This document shows, one piece after another, positions 10,629 to 21,084 of a stretch of DNA of 64,000 bases. This DNA comes from Microcyclospora pomicola (lineage: Eukaryota; Ascomycota; Dothideomycetes; Capnodiales), in the NCBI GenBank assembly GCA_002786065.1, contig NHNY01000045.1, positions 1 through 64,000 on the forward strand, read 5' to 3'. The translations under genes and the position numbers were made by a program. Under the pieces are notes generated by a model. It did not search any database. It was given only the letters and a program-made list of their open reading frames with translations, and had not been told where the DNA came from. Every line of letters starts with the position of its first letter. Position 1 is the stretch's first letter.

Positions 10629-12395
10629 TTACACCCGGCTATAACCATACGCGTTCCGGATCGCATACACGTTACTGCCGAGTGTCTGGCCGACGTTGGT
10701 CGCATACTGGGGTCCCCAGGGCTGGGCGTAGAACGCACAGCTCGTGCCGGCACTCACGCCGTTGCGGAACTCGTTGTAGACGACGAAGAAGTCGCAGAGG
10801 GCCTTGGCGTTGCACGCCTTGGCGCACTGGCTGGGGTTGAAGGCGTCGGCGGCGAAGAGAGCGGAGCCGAGGTACGCGGCGGGGGCGACGATGGCGCCGA
10901 CGAGGGGCACGGCGGGGGCGTAGCCGGGCAGGACGTAGTTGTTCAGGACGGTGGAGGGGCAGGCGCGGGCTTTGTAGAGGGTGGCGGAGTCGAGGACGGC
11001 GTTGCTGGAGGAGTTGACGAAGTCGTGGGTCAGGTGGGTGCAGTTGTGGAAGGTCAGGCGGGACCAGCCGTAGGTGGCGTTGGGGAGGGAGAGGCCGTAG
11101 GCGTGGTAGGCGGAGATGTTGCCGAAGTTGTCGAGGCCGGCGTAGTGGCCGCCGAGGCCGTTGATGATGTACCAGGGCGCGGAGGGGTTAATGAGGCCGG
11201 CGGGGTCGACGGTGCCGTTCAGGCCGACCGGGTTGTTGCGCTCGTAGACGTGGAAGTGGCCGGTGATGACCAGGTCGACGCCGTACTGGTCGATCAGGGG
11301 CTCGAAGGCCGCCTGGCAGGTCGTGCACATGCTGCCCGAGGTGTACCACGGTCGGTGCATGGCGACGATGATCCAGGGGGTGATGGTGCGGTTGACGGCG
11401 GCGAGGTCAGCCTGGAGCCATGCGAGCTGAGCACCAGGAGCACCGAACGGGCCGGCAGGGTATCCAGTATCGGGAGCGCCGGCGAAGTCGGTCTCGGTGT
11501 CGAGGATGGTGTAGTGGACCATGCCCTGGTCGAAGGAGTACCACATGTTGGTGTTGCCGAAGTTGTTCGTCGCCTGGGTGGCGACATCGCTGGGCATGCG
11601 GAAGTGGTTCTCGTAGCCCGTGAAGTTCTCCTGACCCGGCATGCACAAGGGGCTGGCTTTGTTGACGCAGTTGGCCTCGTGGTTACCCGGCGCCACCATG
11701 TACGGCTTCTGCGTCGTGATGGTGGTCAGCTCGTCGTAGAAGTCGTCCAGAATGCTCTCGTATGCCTTGTAGCCCTCGGCGTAGGTGGCGTTGCCATCGA
11801 GGAACCCCTGGTTCGTCTCGGTGAGCCAGGTGTCAGCGTACGCCAGATCACCGGGATGCAGGACGAAGTCGAACGTTGACTCGAGGCTGGTTATGCTCTG
11901 GATGGTGTTTTGTTCACCGGGCATCAGGATATCCTGCGACGGCACTCCGGTACCAGCGCTCGTGAACAGACCCTCATCACCGATAGCGCCCATGTCGACG
12001 ACGACGGCCGTGGAGTACGGCGTGGCATCTCCCAATGGCCGGCTGGTCACAAACGTGAAAGGCTGCGACACATTCTCCGACCCGGCGATCAACGCGGTGG
12101 GAAGATAGTAGTACTGCATGTTCGGCAGCAGATCCTGCAGGACGACATGGTTGTTGTACGTGAGCGAGGTGTTGTAGGTGGTCGACTGGGTCGAATTGGC
12201 CGAGAAGACCAACGACTTTGCGGTGTATCCGTACTTGACCGTCGGGTTGGCGAGCTGGTCGTAGGTGTTCCAGCTGATGGTCATGCCCGTCGAGCCATGA
12301 TATGCCGAGCGGACTTGAGAGTTCAGCGACTTGTTGTAGTTGAGAGCGAGGGCGACGCTGGCCAAATTGGCTACCAGCAACACACTGGATAACAT
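10629..12395 (-). CDS. Secreted purple acid phosphatase with a C-terminal Cys-containing domain
   Basis: Metallophosphoesterase of 588 residues, intronless, start ATG at 12395. It has a signal peptide (about 1-17) and a fibronectin-like N-terminal purple acid phosphatase domain. The metal ligands of the family are in order: VVVDMG (D134), GDLAYAD (D183, Y186), GNHE (N238, H239), MHRPWY (H347) and GHFHVYER (H380, H382). Many N-x-S/T sites support secretion. The enzyme should release phosphate from extracellular esters. After the catalytic fold there is an extra domain (about 510-588) with C-x3-C, a further C and FFVVYNEFRNG...CAFYAQ, which looks like an apple/PAN-like module seen on other secreted fungal proteins. 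The function of this tail is unknown. Confidence 0.92.
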   Translation of the reverse strand: MLSSVLLVANLASVALALNYNKSLNSQVRSAYHGSTGMTISWNTYDQLANPTVKYGYTAKSLVFSANSTQSTTYNTSLTYNNHVVLQDLLPNMQYYYLPTALIAGSENVSQPFTFVTSRPLGDATPYSTAVVVDMGAIGDEGLFTSAGTGVPSQDILMPGEQNTIQSITSLESTFDFVLHPGDLAYADTWLTETNQGFLDGNATYAEGYKAYESILDDFYDELTTITTQKPYMVAPGNHEANCVNKASPLCMPGQENFTGYENHFRMPSDVATQATNNFGNTNMWYSFDQGMVHYTILDTETDFAGAPDTGYPAGPFGAPGAQLAWLQADLAAVNRTITPWIIVAMHRPWYTSGSMCTTCQAAFEPLIDQYGVDLVITGHFHVYERNNPVGLNGTVDPAGLINPSAPWYIINGLGGHYAGLDNFGNISAYHAYGLSLPNATYGWSRLTFHNCTHLTHDFVNSSSNAVLDSATLYKARACPSTVLNNYVLPGYAPAVPLVGAIVAPAAYLGSALFAADAFNPSQCAKACNAKALCDFFVVYNEFRNGVSAGTSCAFYAQPWGPQYATNVGQTLGSNVYAIRNAYGYSRV

Positions 12396-13007
12396 GTTTC
12401 TTGAGCTGATTGTATTCTTGTGAGGCTGGTCAAGCAGTCAGCTACATCCGTGAGCGACCATTCGTTCTCTCATCCCATCTTATACTTCCACATGGCCAGA
12501 AAACCCAACATTACGCTGAGCTGCAACCCGATGCACGTGTTCGGCAGCGTCAAAGTCAATTGGGTTGCCACGAAGGATTCAGATACACGTGCGATCGACA
12601 CGCACAAGCTTTGCATCGCTTGCTGCGTGATGGCGTTTGGACGCTGTCACTGCCGCTGTCCGATTTGTTGTAGCATCGTCGGTGGTTCGCTGCGTTGTGC
12701 TGTTCGAGTTCCACGTTGCTCGATCTCGACCCTCCGCCGCCGGGGTGCGCTGCATATGTGACTACATGCAGTGGCGACTGGTGTCGAGAACGTTGATCAG
12801 ACTACATACTTATGCTACCACTAGAACTGCTGCGTGCCGCGTATCGCGGGCAATCAATGCCACTTCAAGCTCGCAATAACTCGGTCCAAACGAGTGACGA
12901 ATTCGTCTCCAAAAGAACGCTGCGAGCATTCTGTCCTTCCCGGTCGTGGTCTCATCATATCATCACCTAGAACCCAAACCAACCCATCCCATGCTACCCA
13001 CACCATA
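12396..13007. other. Intergenic, promoter of the acid phosphatase
   Basis: 611 bases between the acid phosphatase start and the VID27 stop. No gene seen. A CACGTG core (gatgcacgtgttc) at about 12535 lies some 140 bases upstream of the phosphatase start. This is the kind of E-box bound by Pho4/NUC-1-type factors in phosphate starvation, so phosphate control is possible but unproven. Confidence 0.4.
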
Positions 13008-15476
13008 CTAGTACGGCGAGTTCACAATCTCGTTCCTCCCCAAATAGCTTCCTCGACCATTGCTCCGGCGAGGCGTGGCTGGCGGCGCCATAATACTTTC
13101 TCGTGTTGGGCGCTGCAAAGCGCGACGTGCAACCATGTCTACATTCTGCGGGAGTGCGACGATGATGTTCTTGTCCGATCCGAACTTGAAGTTGTCCGCC
13201 TTGATCTCCTCGGTATACCGCTTGATGCTGTAAGGATCCTTGCGACCGGCGAGCACTTTCTTCATCGACCACGTCACCACGAACGGGCCGGTAGCGGTGA
13301 CGATGGTCGTCTCGTCCTTATCCTCGCCGACGTTGAATTTGGCGGGCGTGAAGGATAGTGGTGCTTTGGTCTCATGCTGAAATTGGGCGACATGTGATGG
13401 TGTGAGACCGAGACGCTTCGGCGCCGGCTTCTCGTCCTTGGCGAAAGCTTTCTCGAACCCGAGCTTGCCCGCCCACTTGCTGTCTTCCTTGTGCGAGTTG
13501 TCGATCAGTAGTAGATAGGTGCGTGTCGTTGCGAGAACCCAACGACCGTCCGCCGACACATCCAACCCAATGATCGGATCACCAAGCGCTGGGAGAGCTG
13601 TCTTGGCATTGATACCGAGACGATCGAACATGCGAATGTCTCCTTTGTTCGATGCAACAGCGATGTAGCCTTTCTCAGTGGTAGCAGCGGCAGAAAAGTC
13701 GTTCTTGCTTGCGTACTGCTTCAATTCCGAGTCCACAAGCTTGTTGCCGCCGAGACGAGGATCGATGCGGTACAGCGCGTTGCCCGACAGACCCAAGAAG
13801 GTTTGCTCGTCTGTGCGTTGGGCGTATTTGTTCTCTGGTGCGAAGATGTTCACGGGAATATCGTCATGCACTTTCCACTCATCCACCACCTTTCCGGTCT
13901 CCATGTCCATGCGGAAGAGACTGTTCGGATCTGTGCCGGACTGCAAGACCATGTTGCGATCGCCGGCGTGCAACATGACCTTGGTCGGCGCCAGTTTCTT
14001 GCCATTCGGCGTCATCATCTTGTTGATGGTGGTGGAGAACTCAAGCTGGTTGTCTGCGGTATGCTTGAACACACCAATTCTGTCACCACGCACGACGAAC
14101 GACCTGTCCGTTTTGGCACCGACCGCCAGTTGATTGTTGACGTAGCCGTCTTTCTCTTCCTCCTCTTCAACATCGTCCTCTTCATCTTCGTCGTAATGCG
14201 TTCGGGTCTGATGGCGCGTTTCCTCAGCATCCTCATACTCTTCGTCCTCATCCTCCTCTGCTGCCTCAGCTTCACGGAGGTCGTCAGCCGTAGTATCATC
14301 CTCCAACACCAGGTCGTTGAACGCATCCAACACATAGTCCCTATCAGCGTCGTTGGCAGCTTTCAGCCAGCTAGTTCCATGGGCATGTTCCCACAGTGCC
14401 TGCTGCAGTCCTTTCTGGAACGTCTCAAGTGTCTCCCTCTCCTTGAAACGCAACAGCCAAGAGTATGCTGATTGATCCTCCGTGTAGTGATTGAAGATGA
14501 AACTCAGGTACTCGAAGTTGAAAACAGGGTTGATGTCCGCCACCACCTCCTGTCCTAACCACTGTTGCGTCTCACCAGTGAGCTGTAGCCAGTACTTCCA
14601 ACCTCCTACGTCCATGACTATCGCCTGAACATCCTCGTCTTGCAGCACAAAGGAGCCTGAGTTGAAATCGAACAGGTGTAGTTCCGCAGTCACCTTAACT
14701 AGGATCTTTCCACTGTCTGGAGCTTTCCGAGAAGTAGGAGCTTTGGTTGGGGTGGCCTCAATAGCTTTCCCCGGCGTCGCCGCCTTCTTTGACGATTCGC
14801 GAACCATGGTTGTGTTGTTGTATTCGTCGTCAAGATTGCGAATATCGTTAAGGGAACGGATGATCGACGGAGAGGGCGTGAGTGCGGGCGATCGAGACGA
14901 GGATGGGCTTGCAAGTGGACTGGCGGTAGGGATCGCCGGTTCGTCCTCGAACGAAAACTCCTTGAGATCGTCGTCGGTGGCGTGCTCCCGGGACTTGCGA
15001 TACTTTCGTTCGTACTGACACTGCGCCGCGACCACTTCGAAAGTCGTGGCTGCTTCCGGGCGGGTGGATGGGTCGCAGACGAACTCGTATACGTCTCCTT
15101 CGTCGCCGGACAGATCTCGCCACGCTAGGATGGTCTCTCCGTTCTCGTTCAGATCAACTCGGAAATGTAACTCCTCGTCGAGGGGGAATGTCTTCTCGTC
15201 CTTATCGCCCAATCCGGCTACCGTTCCGTCTTGTTGACCCTCTTCCTCGAGAAGCTCAGCCTCGCCTTCCTCGTACGCGCGTTGGACGACAAGCTGGTAG
15301 TGGAAGTCCTGTCCCGTGCGACGAATGTACGCGGCGGAGTCCTTGAAGATGAGTTCGCTGTAGCCTTTCGGGCTCCGTGGGCGGACGATGAAGAAGAGAC
15401 CTTGGGGAAGCTCGACGATGGTTTCTTTGTTGTCGTCGCCGAAAAGATACTTGGAGAGGCTCTTAATCGCGAACAT
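13008..15476 (-). CDS. VID27: Vid27 family protein
   Basis: Cytoplasmic protein of 822 residues, intronless. The start is the ATG at 15476 (MFAIKSLSKYLFGD), the first ATG of the frame and the conserved N-terminus of the family; the frame is open further upstream but without an ATG. The N-terminal Vid27 domain includes the ELPQGLFFIVRPRSPKGYSE segment; a PH-like middle part follows. Then comes a very acidic linker (DEDEEYEDAEE and DEDEEDDVEEEEE), and the C-terminal half is the beta-propeller-like VID27 domain (GLDVSADGRWVLATT). Yeast Vid27 is linked to vacuole import and degradation of fructose-1,6-bisphosphatase, but its molecular role is unclear. Length fits the family. Confidence 0.95.
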   Translation of the reverse strand: MFAIKSLSKYLFGDDNKETIVELPQGLFFIVRPRSPKGYSELIFKDSAAYIRRTGQDFHYQLVVQRAYEEGEAELLEEEGQQDGTVAGLGDKDEKTFPLDEELHFRVDLNENGETILAWRDLSGDEGDVYEFVCDPSTRPEAATTFEVVAAQCQYERKYRKSREHATDDDLKEFSFEDEPAIPTASPLASPSSSRSPALTPSPSIIRSLNDIRNLDDEYNNTTMVRESSKKAATPGKAIEATPTKAPTSRKAPDSGKILVKVTAELHLFDFNSGSFVLQDEDVQAIVMDVGGWKYWLQLTGETQQWLGQEVVADINPVFNFEYLSFIFNHYTEDQSAYSWLLRFKERETLETFQKGLQQALWEHAHGTSWLKAANDADRDYVLDAFNDLVLEDDTTADDLREAEAAEEDEDEEYEDAEETRHQTRTHYDEDEEDDVEEEEEKDGYVNNQLAVGAKTDRSFVVRGDRIGVFKHTADNQLEFSTTINKMMTPNGKKLAPTKVMLHAGDRNMVLQSGTDPNSLFRMDMETGKVVDEWKVHDDIPVNIFAPENKYAQRTDEQTFLGLSGNALYRIDPRLGGNKLVDSELKQYASKNDFSAAATTEKGYIAVASNKGDIRMFDRLGINAKTALPALGDPIIGLDVSADGRWVLATTRTYLLLIDNSHKEDSKWAGKLGFEKAFAKDEKPAPKRLGLTPSHVAQFQHETKAPLSFTPAKFNVGEDKDETTIVTATGPFVVTWSMKKVLAGRKDPYSIKRYTEEIKADNFKFGSDKNIIVALPQNVDMVARRALQRPTRESIMAPPATPRRSNGRGSYLGRNEIVNSPY

Positions 15477-15851
15477 AATTTGGCTTGAACCGTCGACTGA
15501 ACATGCTGGAAGGATGTGGGTTGGGGGGTCGAGATTTGAATGTGATCGACGGTGGGCGCTTTTGTTGTGCTTGCGATCTAGCTGTGGCGTCACTGATAAT
15601 CACGCGCCACAATAGCACCAACGTGGAACAGCGTGGGCAGCTGCCTTGATCTGCCTGCAGGCAGCAAGCCACATGCATCATGTGGGAGCGATGCAACAAT
15701 CAAGATTGTGAACATGAAGCATACCACATGCAGAGAACAGGATCAGGCAATTCAACAGAAAAGACTTGAATCTGGATCGTTTTGCAGTGTTCACCAAGTA
15801 TTCACTTATTCAAACTTCTAAATTTCAGATTGCAGCTCAACATCCACGATC
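15477..15851. other. Intergenic, VID27 promoter
   Basis: 375 bases between the VID27 start and the TLS1-like stop, both on the minus strand. No gene seen. Confidence 0.5.
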
Positions 15852-16823
15852 TTACTTCTTCTTCACTCCGCCTTTGTTGGCTTCCTCTATCGCTTTCATC
15901 TTCTCCCTCTGAGCTCGACTACCTCCGAGCTTAGGCCCCGAGGACACTGCAACGGCACCTTTGCCTGCGGGCAGCGGTGGCGGTCGTCGTCTCTGCTGCG
16001 CTTCCTGCTGTGCCATATACTGAGCTTTGAAAGCTTCCGCGGCAGCCGTATCGTTGTCCTGCTCGTCTTCATCGCTGCCGTCTCCTCTCTTGAACTGCTG
16101 CGTTGGTTGTGAGAGATCATACAGCGTGACCTGTGACTCTTTCATGATCTGGTCCACGAGCGCATCTCGTGCGACATCGCCTTCACCGCGAACGGGTTGA
16201 CGGCGGCGCGGCCTGGCCGTCTGTCTGGTATATAGCCCAGTCCTTCCCCTTGGGTTCTTGGAGGAGACCACGACCTCTTCGACATCGCCATGTACCGCAC
16301 GATTGACAGTCTTCTGCGGCTGCTCGATCCTTCTGTCTCCGTCACGACTCTGTGATTGCTGTCCTGCATGTGCATCCGAAGATCGTAACTCAGCCAGCTT
16401 GGAATCTACATATGCCACCCTACGTTGTTAGTACTGCACTTTTGTGTCTGGATGCAGATATCTTGATACGTACATATGTTTGTCTTCGACCACCCCGGCG
16501 TTGCCTATTGGTTTCATAAAGCGCTCAAGTTGGACTTGGTCTGCTACATCTTGAGTGAACGGTACAATTGCCACTTCCTCAGAAGTGCTGCTCGGGATTG
16601 GTGTGCCATTCCCTCGAGGCGTGGTCGAACAAGTGACACCAGTGTTCCTGATCACTGGTCGTCGCTTTGCGACAACGGGTGTCGGGTCGTTGTCCAGTCC
16701 CGCATTGCTCCCTCTGCTTTCCTCCTCGGAGTCGCTGGCCCGTTTCCTGAAAACCTTCCGACGTTTCGCAGACCTGAACACCGGCTCAGCGGCGACCATG
16801 TTCACCTGAGCGTCGTCGCTCAT
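15852..16823 (-). CDS. TLS1: TLS1/C9orf78 (HCA59) splicing-factor family protein
   Basis: Nuclear protein of 305 residues from two exons, 16823-16474 and 16419-15852, with a 54-nt intron. The joint restores the family signature around VVEDKHMVAYVDSKLAELR, typical of the Hep_59 domain. The N-terminus has a basic, nuclear-localisation-like part (AKRRKVFRKR). The C-terminal half contains RRRQPVRGEGDVARDALVDQ and a lysine tail. Fission yeast Tls1 and human C9orf78 associate with the spliceosome (Brr2) and affect telomere and heterochromatin genes through splicing. Divergent from the FrnE-like gene over 527 bases. Confidence 0.88.
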
Positions 16824-17350
16824 CGTTGGAGAAGATGGTGATCAACATGAAGTGGGACAGTTCTGAAGTTATTCTGAAGGCAAAGCCATGCTTTCGTCAT
16901 GGCACGTGCACTGTCCATGTACGAGAGCGCCAGCCTTCTGGTCTTTCGCTCCAACATCATCCGATCGGACATAACATGACATTCGCCCATAGAAAGCATG
17001 ACCCCATTTTCACAACGACGCACGTCACAAATCCTGGATAAATACAGCCGCCCGGCCCATTTTGTCAAGCTGGAGATACATACCGTCGGAGCATGTCCGG
17101 TCCTCACCTGGAGATGTATTAATAATCCATTCTCGCCTTTGATCACCAATTCAGGATATGTCGGCATTGCCACAAAACAGCACAACTCGAGCTTGATGCG
17201 ACAACTTATACAAAACCTAAGTGACCTCCTATTCCTTCACACTATCCAAACTACATTCTTCTGCTCCCCTTCACGTTCTGTTGTTCAAATTGACGTACAT
17301 CTCCCCGCGGTACAAGAAACAAACTGGCGTTCCGCGCAACAGCCCGCAAG
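16824..17350. promoter_or_regulatory. Shared divergent promoter region (TLS1 / FrnE-like)
   Basis: 527 bases between two head-to-head starts, so both promoters must lie here. A pyrimidine-rich stretch at about 17225-17285 precedes the plus-strand gene, typical of fungal transcription starts. The sequence GGCACGTGCAC at about 16900 contains a CACGTG core. No factor binding is proven. Confidence 0.5.
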
Positions 17351-18046
17351 ATGACCGCCTACAACATCGACATTGTCTCGGACACCGTCTGCCCGTGGTG
17401 CTATGTGGGCAAGAATCGCCTCGATCTCGCAATTGCACAACATCAAGCCTCCAACCCTTCCGATACGTTCACCACCAAATGGCATCCTTTCTACCTCAAC
17501 CCCAAAGCCGGACGGAGCATCGACAAGCAGTCGCACTACGAGTCGAAGTTCGGCGCCGAGCGTACAAAAGTGATGCAAGGCCATCTCGCCCGCTTAGGGA
17601 AGCAGGTCGGCATCGATTTCAGCTTCGGCGGCAAGACGGGCAACACCCGTGACAGCCATCGCTTGATCCAGTTGGGCTTGTTGAAGGGCGAGGAGATGCA
17701 GACGAAAGTCGTCGAGCAACTGTTCAACGCATACTTCGAACAGGAAGAGGACATCACAACTCCCGAGGTGCTGATCAAGCGAGGCGTGGCGGCAGGACTC
17801 GATGAGGCGGAAGTGAAGGATTGGCTGGAGAGTGACAAGGGAGGAGCCGAGGTTGACAAGGAGTGGCAGCAGGCGCAGATGAAGTTCATCGGAGGCGTGC
17901 CAAACTTCACCATCAACGGAAAGTATGAGGTGCAGGGCGCAAATGAGCCTGATGCCTTTTTGCAAGTGTTTGACGAGATCAAGGAATCCATGGACGGCGT
18001 CACTTCGTCGAATGCCACGAATGGAGCCAACGGCATTACATGCTGA
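17351..18046 (+). CDS. DsbA-family (FrnE-like) thiol oxidoreductase
   Basis: Thioredoxin-fold protein of 231 residues, intronless, start ATG at 17351. The N-terminus reads DIVSDTVCPWCYVGKNRL, with the redox pair C14-P-W-C17, followed by the helical insertion of the DSBA subfamily. The cis-proline loop is FIGGVPNFTING. There is no signal peptide, so it is probably cytosolic. FrnE was first noted in polyketide (frenolicin) gene sets, and many fungal relatives act as glutathione- or thiol-dependent isomerases or reductases; the substrate here is unknown. The last 15 residues are an Asn/Ser/Gly-rich tail. Confidence 0.92.
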   Translation: MTAYNIDIVSDTVCPWCYVGKNRLDLAIAQHQASNPSDTFTTKWHPFYLNPKAGRSIDKQSHYESKFGAERTKVMQGHLARLGKQVGIDFSFGGKTGNTRDSHRLIQLGLLKGEEMQTKVVEQLFNAYFEQEEDITTPEVLIKRGVAAGLDEAEVKDWLESDKGGAEVDKEWQQAQMKFIGGVPNFTINGKYEVQGANEPDAFLQVFDEIKESMDGVTSSNATNGANGITC

Positions 18047-18790
18047 TTTCATGTCAGAGGAACGCTCATCAGGTTGGAATCCGTACTAGATTGGCATGGG
18101 TTTGCTTTACATAGCTTGTCCTGGTCAACAAACACGACGATATCATGACTGAACGACTTCATTTGTGGGTATATAACTTATGTAGCACCCTCGAATGCTT
18201 CGATTCCTCCATAATACTGTATGGCCTGGGCGACCAGCCAACGTGGTACTTGTACATCAAGCAGGTTCGAGCGTTGTGTGAAAGCACAACAAGCGCATCA
18301 AGGGTTAGAAGCAGTTCCAGCGATGCTAGCTATCCATGTCTGTCTCCTCAATTCCCGTCCCAAGGATTTTGTATCAGTCGGTTTCACGCCCTCGTTATCT
18401 TGGTGACGGTGGAACCGCAATAGCCGGCTACATCATTGTATTACTTAGGCCTGCCTACACATAGCTGTCCTAGCTGTTCGGTCACCATGGAGAGAGCTTT
18501 GTGATATAAGCTTTCTCGGCTAGCCGATGAGAAAAGGGATATCAAACTGGCAGGCAGCAAAATGACCACATTTCTGCAAGCAAGACCTGAACAGACACCA
18601 CCACGATGTGTTGAACTCGAGGAGTGTCTGCAAGCTCTAGTTCGCTCTGACTGACAACCACAACACGAGCTTCGATAACACTGCATACATCTGACAGCGT
18701 GTACGAGAAGAACCAAAGCTCCCCTCATTCTCAATCTCGTCGCAACATATCATACTCCACCGCACCACTCTTCCTACCGCCTTACTCACC
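18047..18790. other. Intergenic, no gene seen
   Basis: About 740 bases between the FrnE-like stop and the small plus-strand gene. The last 120 bases (18670-18790) are C/T- and AC-rich like a fungal 5' leader. Confidence 0.45.
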
Positions 18791-19114
18791 ATGGCCACCG
18801 TTGTACTGAACCTGCGGCACGGCGAAGCGATCGTCGTCCTGACCGTGCTCACCGAGAAATCGGAGCTGGTCCCTTGTCCGATCAAAGTGCGAGGTTCCGA
18901 CCTCCGAGGCCGACCGACCATCGACGTGACGTTGAAGAAGCGCGGCGGCACTCGGCGCGATCTGAAGCCGGAGTACATGGGCGGACGGATCACGTGCTTC
19001 AAGAATAAGGCAAATCATGAAACTGATCATTTCGTCTTTGAGTGGTTGGCGCCTCGGCCTCTTGTTGCTGGAGAAGTCGCTGGCACGGAGGACGATCTCA
19101 ATGACGTTGAGTGA
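18791..19114 (+). CDS. Small protein of unknown function (107 residues)
   Basis: One-exon frame of 107 codons. I do not recognise a family. Support for a real gene: the start sits in CTCACCATGG, a very good fungal context, after a pyrimidine-rich leader. Third positions are GC-rich like the neighbouring genes. The product has an ordered composition, beginning MATVVLNLRHGEAIVVLTVL, with a basic middle (DVTLKKRGGTRRDLKPEYMG) and an acidic end. There is no signal peptide or membrane helix. An overlapping opposite-strand frame is the likely shadow. Confidence 0.5.
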   Translation: MATVVLNLRHGEAIVVLTVLTEKSELVPCPIKVRGSDLRGRPTIDVTLKKRGGTRRDLKPEYMGGRITCFKNKANHETDHFVFEWLAPRPLVAGEVAGTEDDLNDVE

Positions 19115-19554
19115 GAGGGATTGTATCAATTTCACCGAACGTCATGTCAATACGCTGCCACCAAGGGATGGCGAGCGGGAATGACTTGGATGTGAACGGA
19201 CACATCGTGTCGCTTTTACCAGCTAGGATTGCTCGCCTGGCGACGGAGAGCTACTTTTTGCGAAACAGACAGTACATCGGTACGAAGGGACTGTGATCTT
19301 TGGCAAGCTGGACTTGGTGAGCGACTCGATGCATGGTCACAAGTCGCTATTGGACAGACGGGCACTGAGCAGAGGCTAGACGGGCGAGGCCTTGACGCTC
19401 CGACGGATAGGAAGGAACGGCGCGAGTCCGCGTTGCATACTTCAAGAAAGCATCGCGAGCACAGAGGCAAAGTTATGCGGACGAATCTTGACTGTGAATG
19501 CCAAAGCAGCATTTGGCAGATGATAGCACCCGACAAATACATATACAATGAGCA
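19115..19554. other. Intergenic, DPH7 promoter
   Basis: 440 bases between the small gene and DPH7. Nothing else recognised. Confidence 0.45.
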
Positions 19555-21084
19555 ATGACATCCGTCAGTTCCATCAAGACGTTCTTCCTTGGTCTTCCAC
19601 CAAGCTGTATTCAATTCTGTCCGTTTGCGCCGGATCATTTCATCGTCGGCACTTATCTGCTCCATACAAATGATGAAAGATCAAGGGAGGATGAGACGGC
19701 CACAGGCGTATCGACAGGACCGCAGAAAAGAAGCGGCAGTCTGATCGTCTATAGATTGAATGGCGATGATATGTAGGTACGCATTCCTGTAGTGCAACAG
19801 AGTCAATATCAAAGCGTTTCGACTGAACAGTGCCACAGTCTACATGTCACCACAGTCACCACTCCCACTTGCTCGATTCTGGATCTGCAATGGTGTCCGC
19901 ACTCTGGGCTAGGCAATGTTCTCGCCGTAGCCACCTCGACAGGATCTCTAGACTTCTACCACTTCACGCCGCCGTCAGCGGCCAGCACAGCAAGCCTGGA
20001 TCTCCTTTCCAGCCATCAGGTCACCGATGAAGATACCCTCGTGCTCTCCCTGCTCTGGCACCCCTCGTCACCTAACGCAATCGGCGTCACGCTCTCCGAT
20101 GGAAGCGTCTGCCTCTGCACGAGCAGCGCCAGTGACGGAAACCTTTGGACTCCCGACGACATAATCACCACGCAGCCCCTCACCGCCCACTCGCTCGAAG
20201 CATGGTGTCTGTCCTTCCTCCCAGCCCACGACGCCGTCCTCTCTGGTGGAGACGACGCCGTGCTAGCCCGCACGTCCCTCGCCGACCCCTTCACGCCGCT
20301 ACCGCAGTGGACAGATCGCAAAACGCACTTTGCCGGCGTCACGGCTATCCTGCCTCTGGACGGCCATGATGACCTGGTCGTCACAGGAAGCTATGACGAT
20401 CACATCCGGCTACTGCACGTCCCTGCGACCGGGCGACGACGTGTCCTCGCCGAGGCAGATCTCGGGGGCGGGGTGTGGCGGATCAAGATGTTGAGCTCAG
20501 AGGGAAGCGTGGGAGTGGCAGGCAGTAGGCAGAGGTATGTCTGTTCATTCTCAACCCCCTATCTCATGTTACCTCTTCTCCCTCATGTTAGGAGCAAAGC
20601 ATCGTACTGTCCCTCAGCGCCATATGGTCCTTTCTCTTGCCACACTCTCTGCAACGTCACATCCCTTTCCAACTTCCATTCCCGACCCTTTGTCTCCTGC
20701 AGCCCACTCCATTCTCAATACTTCCGGTGTTTACCACTGACTTCGAGTTTAACCACCTAACCTAACCACTCCCAACCTTCCAGCATCACCCTTCTCGCAA
20801 GCTGCATGCACGCCGGCGTGCGTATCGTGCGCCTCTCCACCTCCACCCCATCTCCCGGCACCAACACATCAGCAGAAGCAGAAGAAGCAGCCTGGACCTT
20901 CACCACCCTCTTCCGCTTCGAAGAACACACTTCCATGAATTACGGGAGTGATGTCGCGCCTGACCTCGATAACACCAATAAGAATGATGAAGCTGCTGCC
21001 GCCGTCCAAGACAAGAAGATAACAACAATTCTCAGCACGAGTTTCTACGACCGGCGCGTGTGTCTGTGGCGGGTGGCGCTGTAG
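19555..21084 (+). CDS. DPH7: Diphthine methyltransferase (methylesterase), WD40 protein
   Basis: WD40 protein of 404 residues from three exons: 19555-19772, 19839-20534 and 20784-21084. The first joint gives GDDILHVTTVTTPTCSILD and the second GSRQSITLLASCMHAGVRIV, both in frame. Blades are visible at SILDLQWCPH, LSLLWHPSSPNAIGVTLSDG, AWCLSFLPAHDAVLSGGDD and VVTGSYDDHIRLL. It ends ILSTSFYDRRVCLWR, the conserved last blade of the Dph7/Rrt2 family. Dph7 removes the methyl ester of diphthine on elongation factor 2 before the final amidation to diphthamide, in the cytosol. The second intron, 249 nt, is long for this window. Confidence 0.88.

Noticed and set aside
10512-11879. 455-codon plus-strand frame opposite the acid phosphatase
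   Set aside because: Gly/Val/Asp-rich product typical of the antisense of a GC-rich gene; the opposite strand has a complete phosphatase with all metal ligands.
8525-12395. Secondary-metabolite cluster around the P450
   Set aside because: No synthase, prenyltransferase or cluster regulator nearby; neighbours are a transporter 2.4 kb away and an acid phosphatase.
15477-15593. In-frame extension of VID27 by 39 codons
   Set aside because: The extension has no ATG, and the family begins at MFAIKSLSKYLFGD.
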